64,000 nucleotides of DNA from positions 1 to 64,000 of the forward strand of contig JAVTVY010018829.1 of assembly GCA_036873755.1 (NCBI GenBank). The letters are read 5' to 3'. This document shows positions 52,946-64,000 of this stretch, piece by piece. The position numbers and the translations under genes were made by a program. The DNA is from Hanleya hanleyi (taxonomy: Eukaryota; Mollusca; Polyplacophora; Lepidopleurida; Hanleyidae). Positions within the stretch are counted from its first letter, which is position 1; each line of letters begins with the position of its first letter. A model generated the notes under the pieces. That model had not been told where the DNA came from and did no database searches. It saw only the letters and a list, made by a program, of their open reading frames with translations.

Positions 52946-53454
52946 GTATGAATAATAGTGATATGAGATGAGGAAATCTGGAGAGACAGAGAAAGGGACA
53001 GAGAGAGAGAAGGGTGAATCTATCAGAGCAAGAGAAGTTGACATCTAGATAACAGTATGGTGATAATAAGAGAATGCTGAAGACTCGGTAAGAATAGCCG
53101 TAGTTTCCTCAGTGTGAGAGTAAGACAATCGGATGATGACATGTCGGTGAGTGTGAGGGTGTGATGATGATGATATCAGTATTAAGGATGAGAAAGTAGA
53201 GATTATTCCTGACCTTACCTGATCTGTGAATACAATAAGAGGTGGATGGCTCACATGGCAGCAAAGTGTATAGATAATGAAATAATCCATTATGACTTAG
53301 TAGTACTGTAGAGAGTGAAGAACTGCAGTGTGTAATGTAGTTTCCTGTTCGTGACGTTTTTCGCCATATCGTCGCTCATTATTCTCGTAGCAACTATTTT
53401 GACTTTGCACAGGTCCTAGACTAAATTCGTGCATTATTATTCAAAAATTACAAG

Positions 53455-53695
53455 AGAATCTGTCAAAAGATGGTCAAACCCCCCGCTCCTCATCGCTAGC
53501 CTCACACTGCTTAACTGGCACAGGTTCGAGCCCCGCCGAGCCCCTCCAGTGCATATGTGAAGTGTGAAAGTTTGCCAGTTCCTTTCTGATGGGCGATGGA
53601 TCTCTCCGGGTACTTCGGCTTCATCCACCATTCAAACTGGCTGTCACCATATGAGTGAAATAACCTTGAGTGTGACATTAAATCAAATTTTTCCC
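53455..53695 (+). mobile_element. tRNA-type SINE
   Basis: A B-box-like GGTTCGAGCCCCGCC is followed by TTTGCCAGTTCCTTTCTGAT, CTCCGGGTACTTCGGCTTCA and TGAGTGTGACATTAAATC, a body I recognise as a dispersed mollusc SINE. The 5' A box is not clear, so the head may be damaged. Confidence 0.6.
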
Positions 53696-53699
53696 CCCA

Positions 53700-55690
53700 C
53701 CCCACTGCTCCTCCATGGTATTTTACCATTTAAGTTGCTCTGTCAGCTCATATGCCGATGCAGGTTGATGTCATTGGCCTCTGCAATAACATGGAAGGAC
53801 AGGTCAATGTATTGGCAATTTTCTTTGATTCTGAATTGAATTATTAGAAATTTGGGGATGTAAATACTGAATTTGTTCGGCTGGTGCGTACAATGTAAAT
53901 GTTCTATTACTGTAAGAATAATTGACGCTGATATAATCGAAAATGTCACGAATGAGACTTGTTACACGATGTAGACGTGTTTTCTGGGTGTGTTACCATT
54001 TAACCTCTTAGTCATTTAAGTTCTCAAGAGTGTTATCTCATACTTTAGTAACAGTGCATGTATTAGTAGACTGTCCAAACTGAACTGTTTGCAGACTGAA
54101 TTCTCACTTCCACTGGACTGGCATATAAAACTGAATTGTCACTGCCTATTTACATGTAAATAATGATTTGCCACGTGTGACAGTCATATCCTGCATAGCT
54201 GAATTTTTACGAAGTTTTGCGACTATGTATTATCAGTTATCTGTAAGGTCAATCATACATCGGTGTATTTTTGTGATATTTGTGCATGATGTGTAGAAAA
54301 TGAGAATTTTACAACTATACATGTATGTATTATCATCGGTCATTTTTCTTGTGTATAGGCATTTTTCAGTTTCACCAGTAATAATCGATTGTCAATTGAT
54401 CACACAACAGCGGACATTTTGTGTTTTTATTCTTCTTTACAAAATTCATGAAAATGAGGAAATTTCCAAAGAAAATCATCAAAACTTCTGAGTTACAGAT
54501 GTCCGAATCAAGCAGTCAGCTTGTCTGCAAAAGTGGGTCAACATCCAATATATTGTAAAACAATGAAATATTGGCCAGATTCAATTTCTTAACATTTTTC
54601 CTGGACATTTTGAAATAAAACTGCATGAAGCATGTCTGGGTCTTGAGAGAAAAATCAGTGCCGAAATAGTGAGGAAAATGTGAATTTGTTTTCAGTGATA
54701 TGCAATATTATTCACTGGCCGAGTGAGAAAAAGCCTGGGAAGATGCCTTCATATATATGGTTGTGTAAATGCTTGAGAGCAGCGATTTAAATTGTTACTG
54801 TACATAATGTGTAACAATGCAATTGCAGTGTGGATGTATGTGGTTGAAAATTAAGTGGGGTTTGGTTACAAAAAGTTATTTCCCTAATATACTGTAAATT
54901 TATTCAACAGTGTATATTATATATATCTGGATTGTAGTTTGTATCAAGCTGGGACTGTTTTATTTATAAACTTTTTCAAATTCAAAGTGAACGAATTTTG
55001 TAGACCCAACCTTTTCTTTTGCTTTTTTTTTTAATATTTGGATACAGTCATTCGAGAATTATTACTATTAGGCCTTAATTGCTATGGGAATGTATTGAAT
55101 CTTATTTTGGTCATCACAGCCAATGCCAGGTCTTCTTACTATTTATTATCATTTCAGATTTTGTACTGCTCGTTACACTTACAGTAACTGTACTTATTGA
55201 TTTGATGTGGAATATTCACGCTTAACAGATGAGTAAAATGGCAATCACAGGATGCATGTACATGTAATCTCCAGATTGTTCACAATTGAATTCATTATGC
55301 GGGATTGATTATTTCAGTATTAAAATTCATTAAAATGACAATCGAAAATACTGTTTTCATTTTCATCATAGTAAGGCTTCTGAGATGAGATTTTGTACTC
55401 GGCTGGCCGCCTTGCTCCATTCTCAGAGTTTTTCAAGAGTTTGTAATTGTTGGTGTCAACACCCTCTATGTTGGGTCAAAAAACGCTGTCTTTATTGGTT
55501 TTGATTGACAAAGGAACTGTTTATCTACATACATGTAGGCCTACATGTAAGGGAGAGTTGGAAAATGCATCCAGTATAATATGGAAGAATGAACAAGTTA
55601 GCTGTTCATCGTTTGCTATTCACTCATGAAAATATGGACGAAAATTGGGAAATTGCAACCTTTCATTTCACCTTTAATTGTAGCAAACTT
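53700..55690. other. No gene seen
   Basis: AT-rich non-coding sequence with short frames only; no conserved domain, repeat array or element end was found. Confidence 0.5.
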
Positions 55691-55704
55691 GACACAAATG
55701 TGAT

Positions 55705-56805
55705 AATATACAATTATTGCATGTTATAGAGTGGGACATCACGATTTGTCAGCTCTCGACAAGTGATGTACAGTGCACAGTGCGAGTTGTACATCACTTG
55801 TAGAGGGCTGACAAATCATATTATTATACCTCATGTAAATTCGTAAAGTTTTCATTGGTTGACAGCCTGTCACGTGTCATTCTACAAATCGTGATGTTCA
55901 GTGATGATGCAGTCATATCTTGCCTAACCGTTGAATAAATGTCATGTACCACGGCAGAGCGTTGTACATGACAAATTATTCCACGGCGACATCTGCCGGA
56001 CCAAGAGTTGCCTTCCATAGTGCGCTCGCCAACGTACTCCCCGAAAGTCGACCTGATGTGTATACGTCGGCCCGTTGGTGATAGAAATTAGTGAATGTGA
56101 TTTGGTAATTGACTGAAATAAATTTGGCATCTTTTAAAAAGGTACGTAAGATCACCGCAAATGTTAGTCATCCAAATTATGCGATTGAGTCGACAAACAA
56201 ACTGAGATCGAACAGTTGAAATCAACAACGGTCGCGTAGTGTTGAACGTGATATGCTTATTTCACCGTACCATCCTCATTCACATGATTATAAAGTCCCC
56301 ATTTTATTCAAATAGGACATTCGGTATAATAAAACAAGTATTGCATATATAACATGCAATAATTGTATAATGTCCCACTCTATAACATGCAATAGTTGTT
56401 TTATTATACCGATGTTTTATTTTTGGTGCATATGGTAACAGTAATTCCAGTTCTGTATCTGTCATAATTTTGAAACGCTCCCATTTGCCAGCGACATCCT
56501 TAGTCGAAACAGTTTCGATGCGACAGAGCATCCGCACTGGCAGATGACCTGAATCGGCCTGTCACCATGGGTACGCTGGACCTGAGAAACAAATGGGAGG
56601 CTAATCCTGGCTGGACCAGCTGATGTTGCCGTGGAACAAATGTCATGTTCAACGCTCTGCCGTGGTACATGACATTTATTCAATGGTAAGGCAAGATATG
56701 ACTGCATCATCACTGAATATCACGATTTGTAGAATGACATGTGACAGGCTGTGAACCAATGAAAACATTACAAATTTACATGAGGTATAATAAATATACT
56801 TGTAT
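55705..56805. mobile_element. DNA element with long (~175 bp) inverted arms
   Basis: The arms at ~55,822-56,000 and 56,625-56,805 share TTATACCTCATGTAAATT, CATTGGTT.ACAGCCTGTCAC, CTACAAATCGTGAT and AATAAATGTCATGTACCACG plus GCAGAG. A second inverted pair lies outside/inside them (TTGCATGTTATAGAGTGGGA at ~55,718 and, reversed, at ~56,372), plus a hairpin at 55,752-55,826. Either two related foldback elements are nested or the arms were rearranged. No transposase. Confidence 0.65.
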
Positions 56806-57227
56806 TTCATTCATTCACCTTGTATGCAATACACAAGTATCAGTCTTCCACAAGTGTCACTGATGTCATCTGCACAGTCCAGGTAATCCCTAAATCCTCG
56901 AAGAGGGTTTACCGGGACCTTTTTGGTGATTCGGATGAGTTCTCGAGTCGTTGCGTCTATTGCACAATCTCGTACATTTCATCCCTGGTGGTAATTTTGA
57001 ATTGCCGCGTTGGTATCTGAAGCCTGCGCTTTTCACTTTGACACCCAATGTCGATTTCAGCCTAACTTCAAAGGTAGTCTGGCCGGCGATGAAATTCAAA
57101 CCAGTCAAAACTCAAACCTCCCTGCGGATTGGCCTGATGAGCTGCTTCAGCGCGCTTACTCATTGGTTCGGTTCAGCGGAGACCCCTCCAGCTATTTATA
57201 TCCAGAACTGCTATCGGTAACTAACCA

Positions 57228-57268
57228 AGCCAGTGTATCGATCGTAACCTATCGATTGATACACTGGC
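57228..57268. repeat. Near-perfect hairpin
   Basis: AGCCAGTGTATCGATCG pairs with the following TATCGATTGATACACTGGCT-like arm around a short loop. No gene or element end adjoins it. Confidence 0.5.
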
Positions 57269-57918
57269 TCGCGAGGATGCACTGATGTATGTATTCGTAT
57301 GTCGGGGAACCAGTCAGGACACCTACCTGTATAGTCAATCTTCGCTTCTGTCACCTTTTGGATTCAACAGTCAACACACAAACTTTCTCAGCAACCTTGG
57401 CGAAACTGAAGATAGACTGACTGCTGGTGATAAATTGGGACTCACTGCCATTACTGCACAGCAAAATGACATAAATGAGTCAGAATGACGACAACCCCAG
57501 CTACTACGGAATAGGAAATTATTTATAATGATGGCTTGTGGAATGAAAATAAAGATGCATTGTTACAATATAAGAAATAAGAGAATATTCCCGCATGCTG
57601 CAAATGGGAATGCCAGTTTTATGCACTTGCTGCATTACATTCCTGTGCTCTTTGAAGTTGGCAGCGCACTGGGTCGCATCACACTACATGTGTACATGTC
57701 AACGGAATGGATGTCTTCCTTGTGAAAGTCATGCCATGGTGTGTCTTTTTATATGCCCGTCAAAGATTTGGATTGGTACCAAACTTTGTGTATACATGTA
57801 GGCCTACCTCATTCATCAGGGTAAAGAGGAACCCTATTTATTTTGAGGTCAAATGTCAAGGTCACATTGACCGAAAATCAGTAAATCATTGAAAATTGTT
57901 ATGTTTATGCTACATGTC

Positions 57919-58130
57919 ACAGGGCTTCGTGTTTAGAATTATTGCGCGAGCTAAAAATAGCTCGCATCAAAATATTTAGGAGAGAGTATTTAAAAGTCAG
58001 GCGAGTGATTGCAATATAATACAATATAAAATGTGACAGTTTACATGAGGTAAAATCACTCTCGTGGCATGAATTTACGTGAGTGTTTGCGTGCAGGTGA
58101 GCTATCACTCGCGCTAAACACGAAGCCATG
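57919..58130. mobile_element. CAGGG-ended MITE, ~210 bp
   Basis: CAGGGCTTCGTGTTTAG pairs with CTAAACACGAAGCC; both are joined to GCGCGAG/CTCGCG. Flanks ATGTCA and ATTTCA could be a 6-bp duplication with one mismatch. The start resembles the CAGGGCTCG end at 12.2 kb. Confidence 0.55.
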
Positions 58131-58244
58131 ATTTCACAGATGTGCATTGTGATGGTGAAGACGAAGCCTTCTTATCCCTCTGTCAATTTTGGTCAAAGGG
58201 TATAATCTTGGTGCATCCGTCCCTCTGTCCATCTTGCTTGTTAA

Positions 58245-59582
58245 AGGAATAGACAACATTGGGCAAACGTACACTGCGACTGAAAGAACAATCCAAACAG
58301 TGCCCAAAAATATTTTTTCCCTATTTTTGAGATTCTTTCTAATGAAGAAAAATACTCCCAAACATTGTGGAAATGACCAGATGTGTTGAATGAAGGGAGC
58401 CACCATCTTTATGGTTTAACCAATGAGCGGCCGAGTGATATTCACGTGACAACTAGCTCATGACGTCAATGGGCCGCTCTGCTGTTAGAGAGCAAACATG
58501 GCAGCAAGTGATTTTCAACTTTTTCCAAGGGTCGCCTTGCATTTCCGAGAGTTTTAACCTGACTGATGACTGGGCCAAACCATGCTTTCATCTGCGCTGC
58601 TTGGGAGCAGTGTCGAGGGATACAACGTAGTGTCAGGCATGTTCGAGCCCATTGAAGACGATCTACCGTAGAAATCGATCGAGGATGCATGTACCGTAGA
58701 TGCCGGCCGTACGCGGATTTCATTTAATCGGCTCTGCTGTGAGATGTCCTGTTAGGAAACGATCAGATGAGCACATGTGCAAGTGCTGACATTAGCTGAC
58801 AAGGATTTATTCCATAAACATTCTCAGGTAAATTTTCTCGCACGCTAGATATTTGGGTGGGTGTTTAACGGCCGTGTCATGCTAGACAGTTTCTTTCGGT
58901 AACAGTTCAACGGTGAGAGAAATCTCGGACAATCTTTTCCCGGGGTAACGGCCCTCCAGCTGAGGCAGATTTAGTTTCGTTTTCTGGCTGAGTGCCGATC
59001 TTTATTGAGGCTCGATTCTCTGAATTGGTAACACAGAAATCAGAATCATTCACATTCTCGGTTATACATTAAACAATCTCAGTGAGTTTTACTGCCGAAT
59101 TTTGTTGACGCATGTTGGCGTAGTCACCAGCTGTAAAGTATTGGCCTGTAACGGAAGCATATTTTATCAGACAACTCGATGATGTGTTTCATTGACACTT
59201 TGACAGTCTAGACTGGCCGACAGATCAAACCCGATTTCTCAACAACAAGGATAAGATCATTGTTATTGTACAAACATCAGCCGGTATTTACAGGGTGCAG
59301 AATACAAGAATGTATAGCCACACCTGCTGGCCTATCGGGCTGCGATTATTCCAGTGCATGGCAAACTGTGCGTTTCCGCCCAGTTCACTGCAGTGTTCTG
59401 CGGCCCGGTGACGTCACTAAACTTGCCGTAATGGCGGCGCCCTTACAAGCGGCAGAATTTGTCATTAACGGCTTTCTTACTCGGTTGGAAAAAGTTGCAA
59501 AATTGAAATAAAAATCGTTTTGGGCACTCCTGGAATTGTTCTTTTATTTGCAATATACGTTTATCAAAGGTTGTCTATTCCT
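58245..59582. mobile_element. Kolobok-like DNA transposon, 1338 bp, TTAA target duplication
   Basis: TIRs AGGAATAGACAACMTTG are flanked by TTAA (58241-58244 and 59583-59586). A TTAA target with AGG ends fits Kolobok better than piggyBac (CCY...GGG). The interior has a promoter-like stretch (CCAATGAGCGG, CACGTGAC, TGACGTCA at 58,410-58,470). It is followed by an ATG opening MAASDFQLFPRV, which stops after ~17 codons, as for an eroded or spliced transposase start. No transposase domain is recognised. Confidence 0.7.
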
Positions 59583-59739
59583 TTAACACAATATCATTTG
59601 AAGGATTATTGTCCGGCTTCACAAACACAACTGGTGATGGGTCAGAAGTCTATTTACGGTGACTGTACCTATTTTATCAAGATCAAATTCTAGAATTGGT
59701 GATATCTATTAGAGGATTACATCCAAGCTCTCTAATTCC

Positions 59740-59910
59740 TACGAAGTAGGCTACAGATCGCAAATTGTCCGGTAATGAGTCAGTCAGTCCATTCGAGTCC
59801 TTTCGTCGGCAAAATAAGGAGAACCGTTGACATTATTAGAACCTTGATTTTTGGCATGAACGTGCATTAGGGCATTGTTACCAGCAAGTTCTGAGTTGAC
59901 CGAATTCTGA
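59740..59910. repeat. Partial copy of the 28.5-kb dispersed repeat
   Basis: GCAAATTGTCCGGTAATGAG, GAGTCCTTTCGTCGGCAAAA and AACCTTGATTTTTGGCATGA match 28,520-28,640. Confidence 0.7.
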
Positions 59911-61172
59911 TTAAAATTTGATTTATAATTATTATTGTTATTATTTATTGATGGCTCAGCGAGTACACAGTCATGCCCATCGGGAACCCTTGGCTGTATG
60001 TTTCACTGTATATATAACACAGTGGTGGGATATGCCATCCTTAATTGTTTTTATGAAATAGGAAATGCTAATTTTCCATCATTTGTTAGTGCATTTATCT
60101 ACACCGCTATGCCAGCCTCAATACACACAATTCAGTATATTGTTATAGATATATGTAAACTGTGGCCTTTAACGTGTATCCTATTTCACATCCAAACATT
60201 TCATCACTGACCACATCAGGCTCAAATTCAGGTCAAATTACCCACTGATGGTGAAATATCCTACATCAACCAATTAAGTCAGCCTGGTGCAATAACCCAG
60301 CAGAAGAAAGAAAGATGTGGTATCATCCTTCAGACTAGTCTGTGTGAGCGACAATGATAAAAGTTTACTGAGGGTGAAACAAAGCCATGACGGCATGTTT
60401 AAAGGGTCTTCTTTTGGTAGAATTTAACTAGATAAAGTAACTTTGATCATGATGTGAAAATATGATAACTTGATTTTTTTTTGGTACCTCTTGAATATTG
60501 ACTATATATCACACTTGGATATAATTTAAACAAAAAATTACATGTGTAAACAAAATATGTCTAAATTTTTCTTGTCATTTCAAATCTTGATCCATTTTGA
60601 TTCCTTGATTAGGGGATACAGAATCACTGCCACGGAGTGTGTTGGTGTGTCACAGCAATGCAATTCCGATTCACACAACGAAGCTGAGATGGTTTAACGT
60701 TTATCAATGAAGAAAATCACCGATCAACCGCCATAGAATATAATGTGAAACAAGAAAACCGGAATAGTACATTCATCAGATTGCCGATACTCAAAATGTG
60801 TTGTCTCATATATCTAGATAACAACGTGATGTAGAGACTATTTATTCGTCTTTGTACCGGTTATGCTCAGGAGAATGACATAGAATCATTATTATCTTGT
60901 GCAGAGAAGGTATTGGTCTTGAGTTGAATTAACGTAAACTACATAAATGCTACCTTTCTACTATGTACTATATATAAAAATTTGTTGTATTGTTGGGAAA
61001 ATAATGTGATTCAAAAAGTTGTTTTGATCCTGGACAAGGGCACTGAAAACCATTAAAGAGATGTAAATGTATTTTCACACGTAACGCTTGAAATCTACTG
61101 AACCTTTATTATTCAATCTGTTTCCATTAGTTAAAAAATTGTAAAATTAAATCGGCGATCGTTATTTAATTT
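59911..61172. other. No gene seen
   Basis: AT-rich non-coding sequence; the 91-codon frame at 59,935-60,210 has no recognisable domain. Confidence 0.5.
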
Positions 61173-61415
61173 TGGAATGAAGGCGCATTAGAAGACTGTT
61201 ACCAACAAGTTCTGAGCTGACCTACTTTTGATGAAAATTCCTGGTGATTTTTGATGAAAATCATTCTGACTTGGGCGGTGCCCATCTTAATATAGGCAGG
61301 ATTTCAACTGGGGGTGGGGATTTCTAAGAGTTCCGTTCGCGTTCGAGTCCTAATGCCTACTCTACTTCGTAGGTCCTGTGACGTTAGTCACACTGCTCAT
61401 GTTTCATAACATATA
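61173..61415. repeat. Partial copy of the 28.5-kb dispersed repeat (3' part)
   Basis: GTTACCAACAAGTTCTGAGC, GGTGCCCATCTTAATATAGG and CGTAGGTCCTGTGACGTTAG match 28,635-28,845. It overlaps the segment present at 59.74 kb, so the two are independent copies or a duplication. Confidence 0.7.
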
Positions 61416-61570
61416 GTCAAAAGGTAGACCAGAAACACATTCATGTTGACCAACTTCGACCTATTTTATCAGGGTACAATTCTAGTAAATCCGATACGTT
61501 AGGGTTATAGCTAGTGATGAAATTCATACTACTGGTGACTGGCTATAAGTATAGGCCTATACAAGATGAC

Positions 61571-62915
61571 CAGGGGTAGAATTTCGCAAAATTTTGCGAG
61601 AATCAACTGGATTCTCAATGGCTTAGTTTGCGAGAATCCAAAGAATCCAAATTTGCGGACTTTGGATTCCCAGTGGCACTGTTTGTGAGAATCCAAATTT
61701 CTCACACCCAGCATTTCTTGACAAGTTGCCACTTCCATCAGAGCTGGTTACTGTGCAACTAGATGTAAACTTCTCAATGGGAAATTGATTGAAATCACTT
61801 TATTTATTTATTCTTAGGAGGGTGGTTAGCACACCTAAAATAGCACACCCTTAAATTAGTTCAGGCGAGTGATTGGTTATCTCCATTGATGAGCAGTATT
61901 CAACCTAAACATTTTTTGCTAAGCGGTAAGTATATATAGTCTGAATCTTATTTCTTTCGTATCTTTGTATTGCAAAAAAAACAACAATTGGGATTGTTTG
62001 CATTGCAAAAAAAAAAAAAAAAATAAATAAAAAATTAAATCTGGCCACCTGCCTCATTTCCTGGCAAGCAGTAAAACAGTTATTATTACTGAACCTTTAT
62101 ATAAAGACTAGGCATAACAGTTTGGCATGGGTTTATATCAGATACCGGTACGCAGCAACATTAAAAAAATAAGAAAATTCCTGATATTTTTGTCTCACAT
62201 ATTTTCATTTCATACCATGATGGTTTTTACAGTGAAAGATAAAAATTACTAACAAAAATTCAAGAGTCGCAGACATATTACAAGAAGTGCAGTGCCGTTA
62301 AAGTTAAAATCTTGACCTCAAATAAACTGACTTCTGAAGAAATGCGTCTTCTCAACGCAAAGTGATAGACCGCGTTGTTGTTGTTCATGACAGGTCTCAT
62401 GCAGGCAATGTCTCTGAAGAAACGATCCATTTTTATTTTCACAAATTTCCTGGGAGAGGATGATTCCCTGCGAGGACCACGTGTTAGCCGGATTCAATTC
62501 CTTCATATAGGCTGTTTTCGCCTGTTGGGTTTAACGTAGGTGGCTTTGCACCAACAGCCGAGCGAAGGAGAATACACTTGAGTCATTTGGCGCCAGTCGG
62601 GAACCATTACAGAAAGTATTCGAGGCTCCCAAAAAATAATCTAGCTAAGGTTTCCGAGGGTTAGTTAGCGCATTACGTCATCAAAACATAGAAGACCGCC
62701 ATTGTCCGTTTTGCAGCAAGATAAAAGGATATATCGGGAGTTTTCTGATTACAGGTCAGCTATTTGACTTGAATCTTCGTGAAATATCTAATAAATCTCT
62801 TTGAATGAACAACACACTGATTAAGCTAAGCTTTGCGTTGGATTCGTGCAAGTTGCATTTCAGGCGAGTCCTTGCGCGAGTCGATTCCCGGATTCGCGTC
62901 GCAATTCTACCCCTG
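61571..62915. mobile_element. CAGG-ended DNA transposon, 1345 bp, 5-bp target duplication ATGAC
   Basis: Starts CAGGGGTAGAATTTCGC and ends GCGTCGCAATTCTACCCCTG, flanked by ATGAC at 61566-61570 and 62916-62920. GAATCC/GGATTC words are dense at both ends, as in the 12.2-kb element. It is inserted in an eroded unit of the 27-kb tandem repeat family (TGACCAACCGTGACCAATTT on its right). It contains a poly-A/ATAA tract at ~62,005. No transposase. Confidence 0.85.
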
Positions 62916-63107
62916 ATGACCAACCGTGACCAATTTTTCCCAGGTCAAATTCATTTTTTACGATATTTTATAAAGAATCATAGCTACCACAATAAAAATG
63001 TGTATCTCAGACTGAATCACTGTTTGGATTTCTGCAGTCAAAAGGTGTGCATCGGCATATGGCTCTTATTGAAATACTATCGAAGGGAACTGAAGTAATT
63101 AAGCATA

Positions 63108-63623
63108 CAGAGCCCTCCTGCAGGCACTTTAGCACACCCCCTAGAATTTGTCTTTGTACCGCTAAAAGTATGCTGTATAGCTGTGGTAATGTATATATTT
63201 GTTGAAAGCGCATTTCTTATGGATTCCAAATACATCAATTTGTTCACTATAAATCTAGGTTGTGAAGATATTCAAATTTAAACAAAATAATTTTCAAAAA
63301 TGAGCCTTCTTTTTTAAATGGCTATTTTAAAGAAAGTATTCAACTTTTCGTAACTTACATGAAATGATGAAGTAAGTTACGATAAGTTGAATAGTTTTTT
63401 GAAAATAGCGTTTAAAAAATTCAAATTTAAATTAAATCTATTTAAAATCCAAATATCTTCAGAACATACAGGTATTCAGTGAACAAACTTATATATTTGG
63501 AATCCTCAAGGAATGTGCTTTCAAGAAATATATACATTACCATAGCTGTGTGGCATACTTTCAGCTGTATAAAGACAATTTCAAGAGGGCACCGTGTGTA
63601 AAAGTGTGTGCAGGAGGGCTCTG
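63108..63623. mobile_element. Palindromic Tc1/mariner-type MITE, 516 bp, TA target duplication
   Basis: Arms of ~250 bp begin CAGAGCCCTCCTGCA and mirror each other through CTTTGTACCGCTAAAAGTAT-, ATTTCTTATGGATTCC-, ATATTCAAATTTAAA- and GTAACTTAC-like blocks to the centre near 63,365. TA flanks at 63106-63107 and 63624-63625. The RNA would form a very long hairpin. Confidence 0.85.
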
Positions 63624-63625
63624 TA

Positions 63626-64000
63626 CCCTTAAGGCAAAAATTTAGCACAGCAGAATGCGATCCTCTTCAAACTGTGAAAAAAAAAGTTAAATACTATTTC
63701 TACGATTGTTTTGAGAAATATTAGTTTGCGCTTTCTATGACCCTTCAGCCTCATGATGGACAAATTTCAGACAGACTGTCTGGCTTGGGTCAGAGTTCTC
63801 TTCCATACAAAAAATGTAAAATGGGAGTGACCACGGGGTCGGGCAACCTTGTCCAACACTATAATCTGGTCCTAAGCATGGTCGGTATAGCCATTTCCAG
63901 AAAGTGTCTGATCTCCCCTTGATTAACTGCCGCTCTTTGAGGTTAAAGGTATGTAAAGCTGCTTCCGGGAAGTAGTCGCCTCGGTTTTACATTTACCAAA
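63626..64000. other. No gene seen
   Basis: Short plus-strand frame at 63,737-63,922 without a recognisable domain; otherwise non-coding. Confidence 0.4.

Noticed and set aside
53045..53290. Short membrane-like minus frame
   Set aside because: Composition follows neighbouring TGATGA-type repeats; no support for coding.
56304..56713. Transposase remnant between the long arms
   Set aside because: Cys-rich words (ICQCGCS) are suggestive but no family pattern could be followed.
1..64000. CRISPR array among the short tandem repeats
   Set aside because: Repeats are contiguous without unique spacers, and the genome is eukaryotic.

Overview
This window is animal nuclear DNA, most likely from a mollusc and plausibly a gastropod. 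It is AT-rich, full of the 'tacatgta' word common in mollusc genomes, and carries SINEs ending in (CACT)n. It has spliced or single-exon host genes and a dense mixture of DNA transposons, foldback elements, SINEs and minisatellites. The species call is inference; I could not search any database.

Region 1 (1-9.2 kb) is the right-hand part of an integrated adintovirus/Polinton (Maverick)-type element. Minus-strand genes, read from about 5.7 kb leftwards, are: a tail-anchored protein, two paralogous small proteins with PC4-like features, a retroviral-type integrase with a C-terminal chromodomain, a Thr/Ser/Pro-rich membrane protein, an FtsK/A32-type packaging ATPase, a pX-like basic core peptide, a minor virion protein, and a penton-like protein cut by the window edge. 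One plus-strand gene encodes zinc fingers joined to a domain like the N-terminal region of the element's PolB. Several genes have a TATAAA-type box 35-55 bp before the ATG, some inside the preceding gene. Three conserved genes are broken: the ATPase by about 2 nt, the minor virion protein by about 1 nt, and the integrase by about 22 bp resembling a host SINE tail. The copy is therefore probably dead. Major capsid protein, protease and PolB are not in view. Repeats with NRF1-type palindromes (7.58-9.24 kb) follow and may be the subterminal part of the element.

Region 2 (9.9-28.9 kb) is nested transposable elements: a MULE-like element with about 300-bp terminal inverted repeats (TIRs); a family of CAGG...CCTG elements with 5-bp target duplications; a palindromic element at 14.83-21.74 kb invaded four times in one arm; a young LTR element lacking gag/pol but carrying a chromo-like ORF (23.73-26.21 kb); and an array with a period near 120 bp.

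Region 3 (28.9-42.2 kb) holds the two host genes I can support. One is the first coding exon of a probable mitochondrial ribosomal protein L24 gene (28,910-29,227). The other is a complete adenosine kinase whose CDS is a single exon (40,861-41,919). Between and around them are SINEs, mariner-like MITEs and a 39-bp minisatellite of about 60 copies that reads as a 13-residue repeat on both strands.

Region 4 (42.2-64 kb) has no convincing host gene. It contains further CAGG-ended elements with 5-6 bp duplications, a TTAA-flanked Kolobok-like element, a TA-flanked palindromic MITE, foldback elements, and minisatellites with 31-, 33- and 22-bp periods, the last with a 515-bp higher-order repeat.
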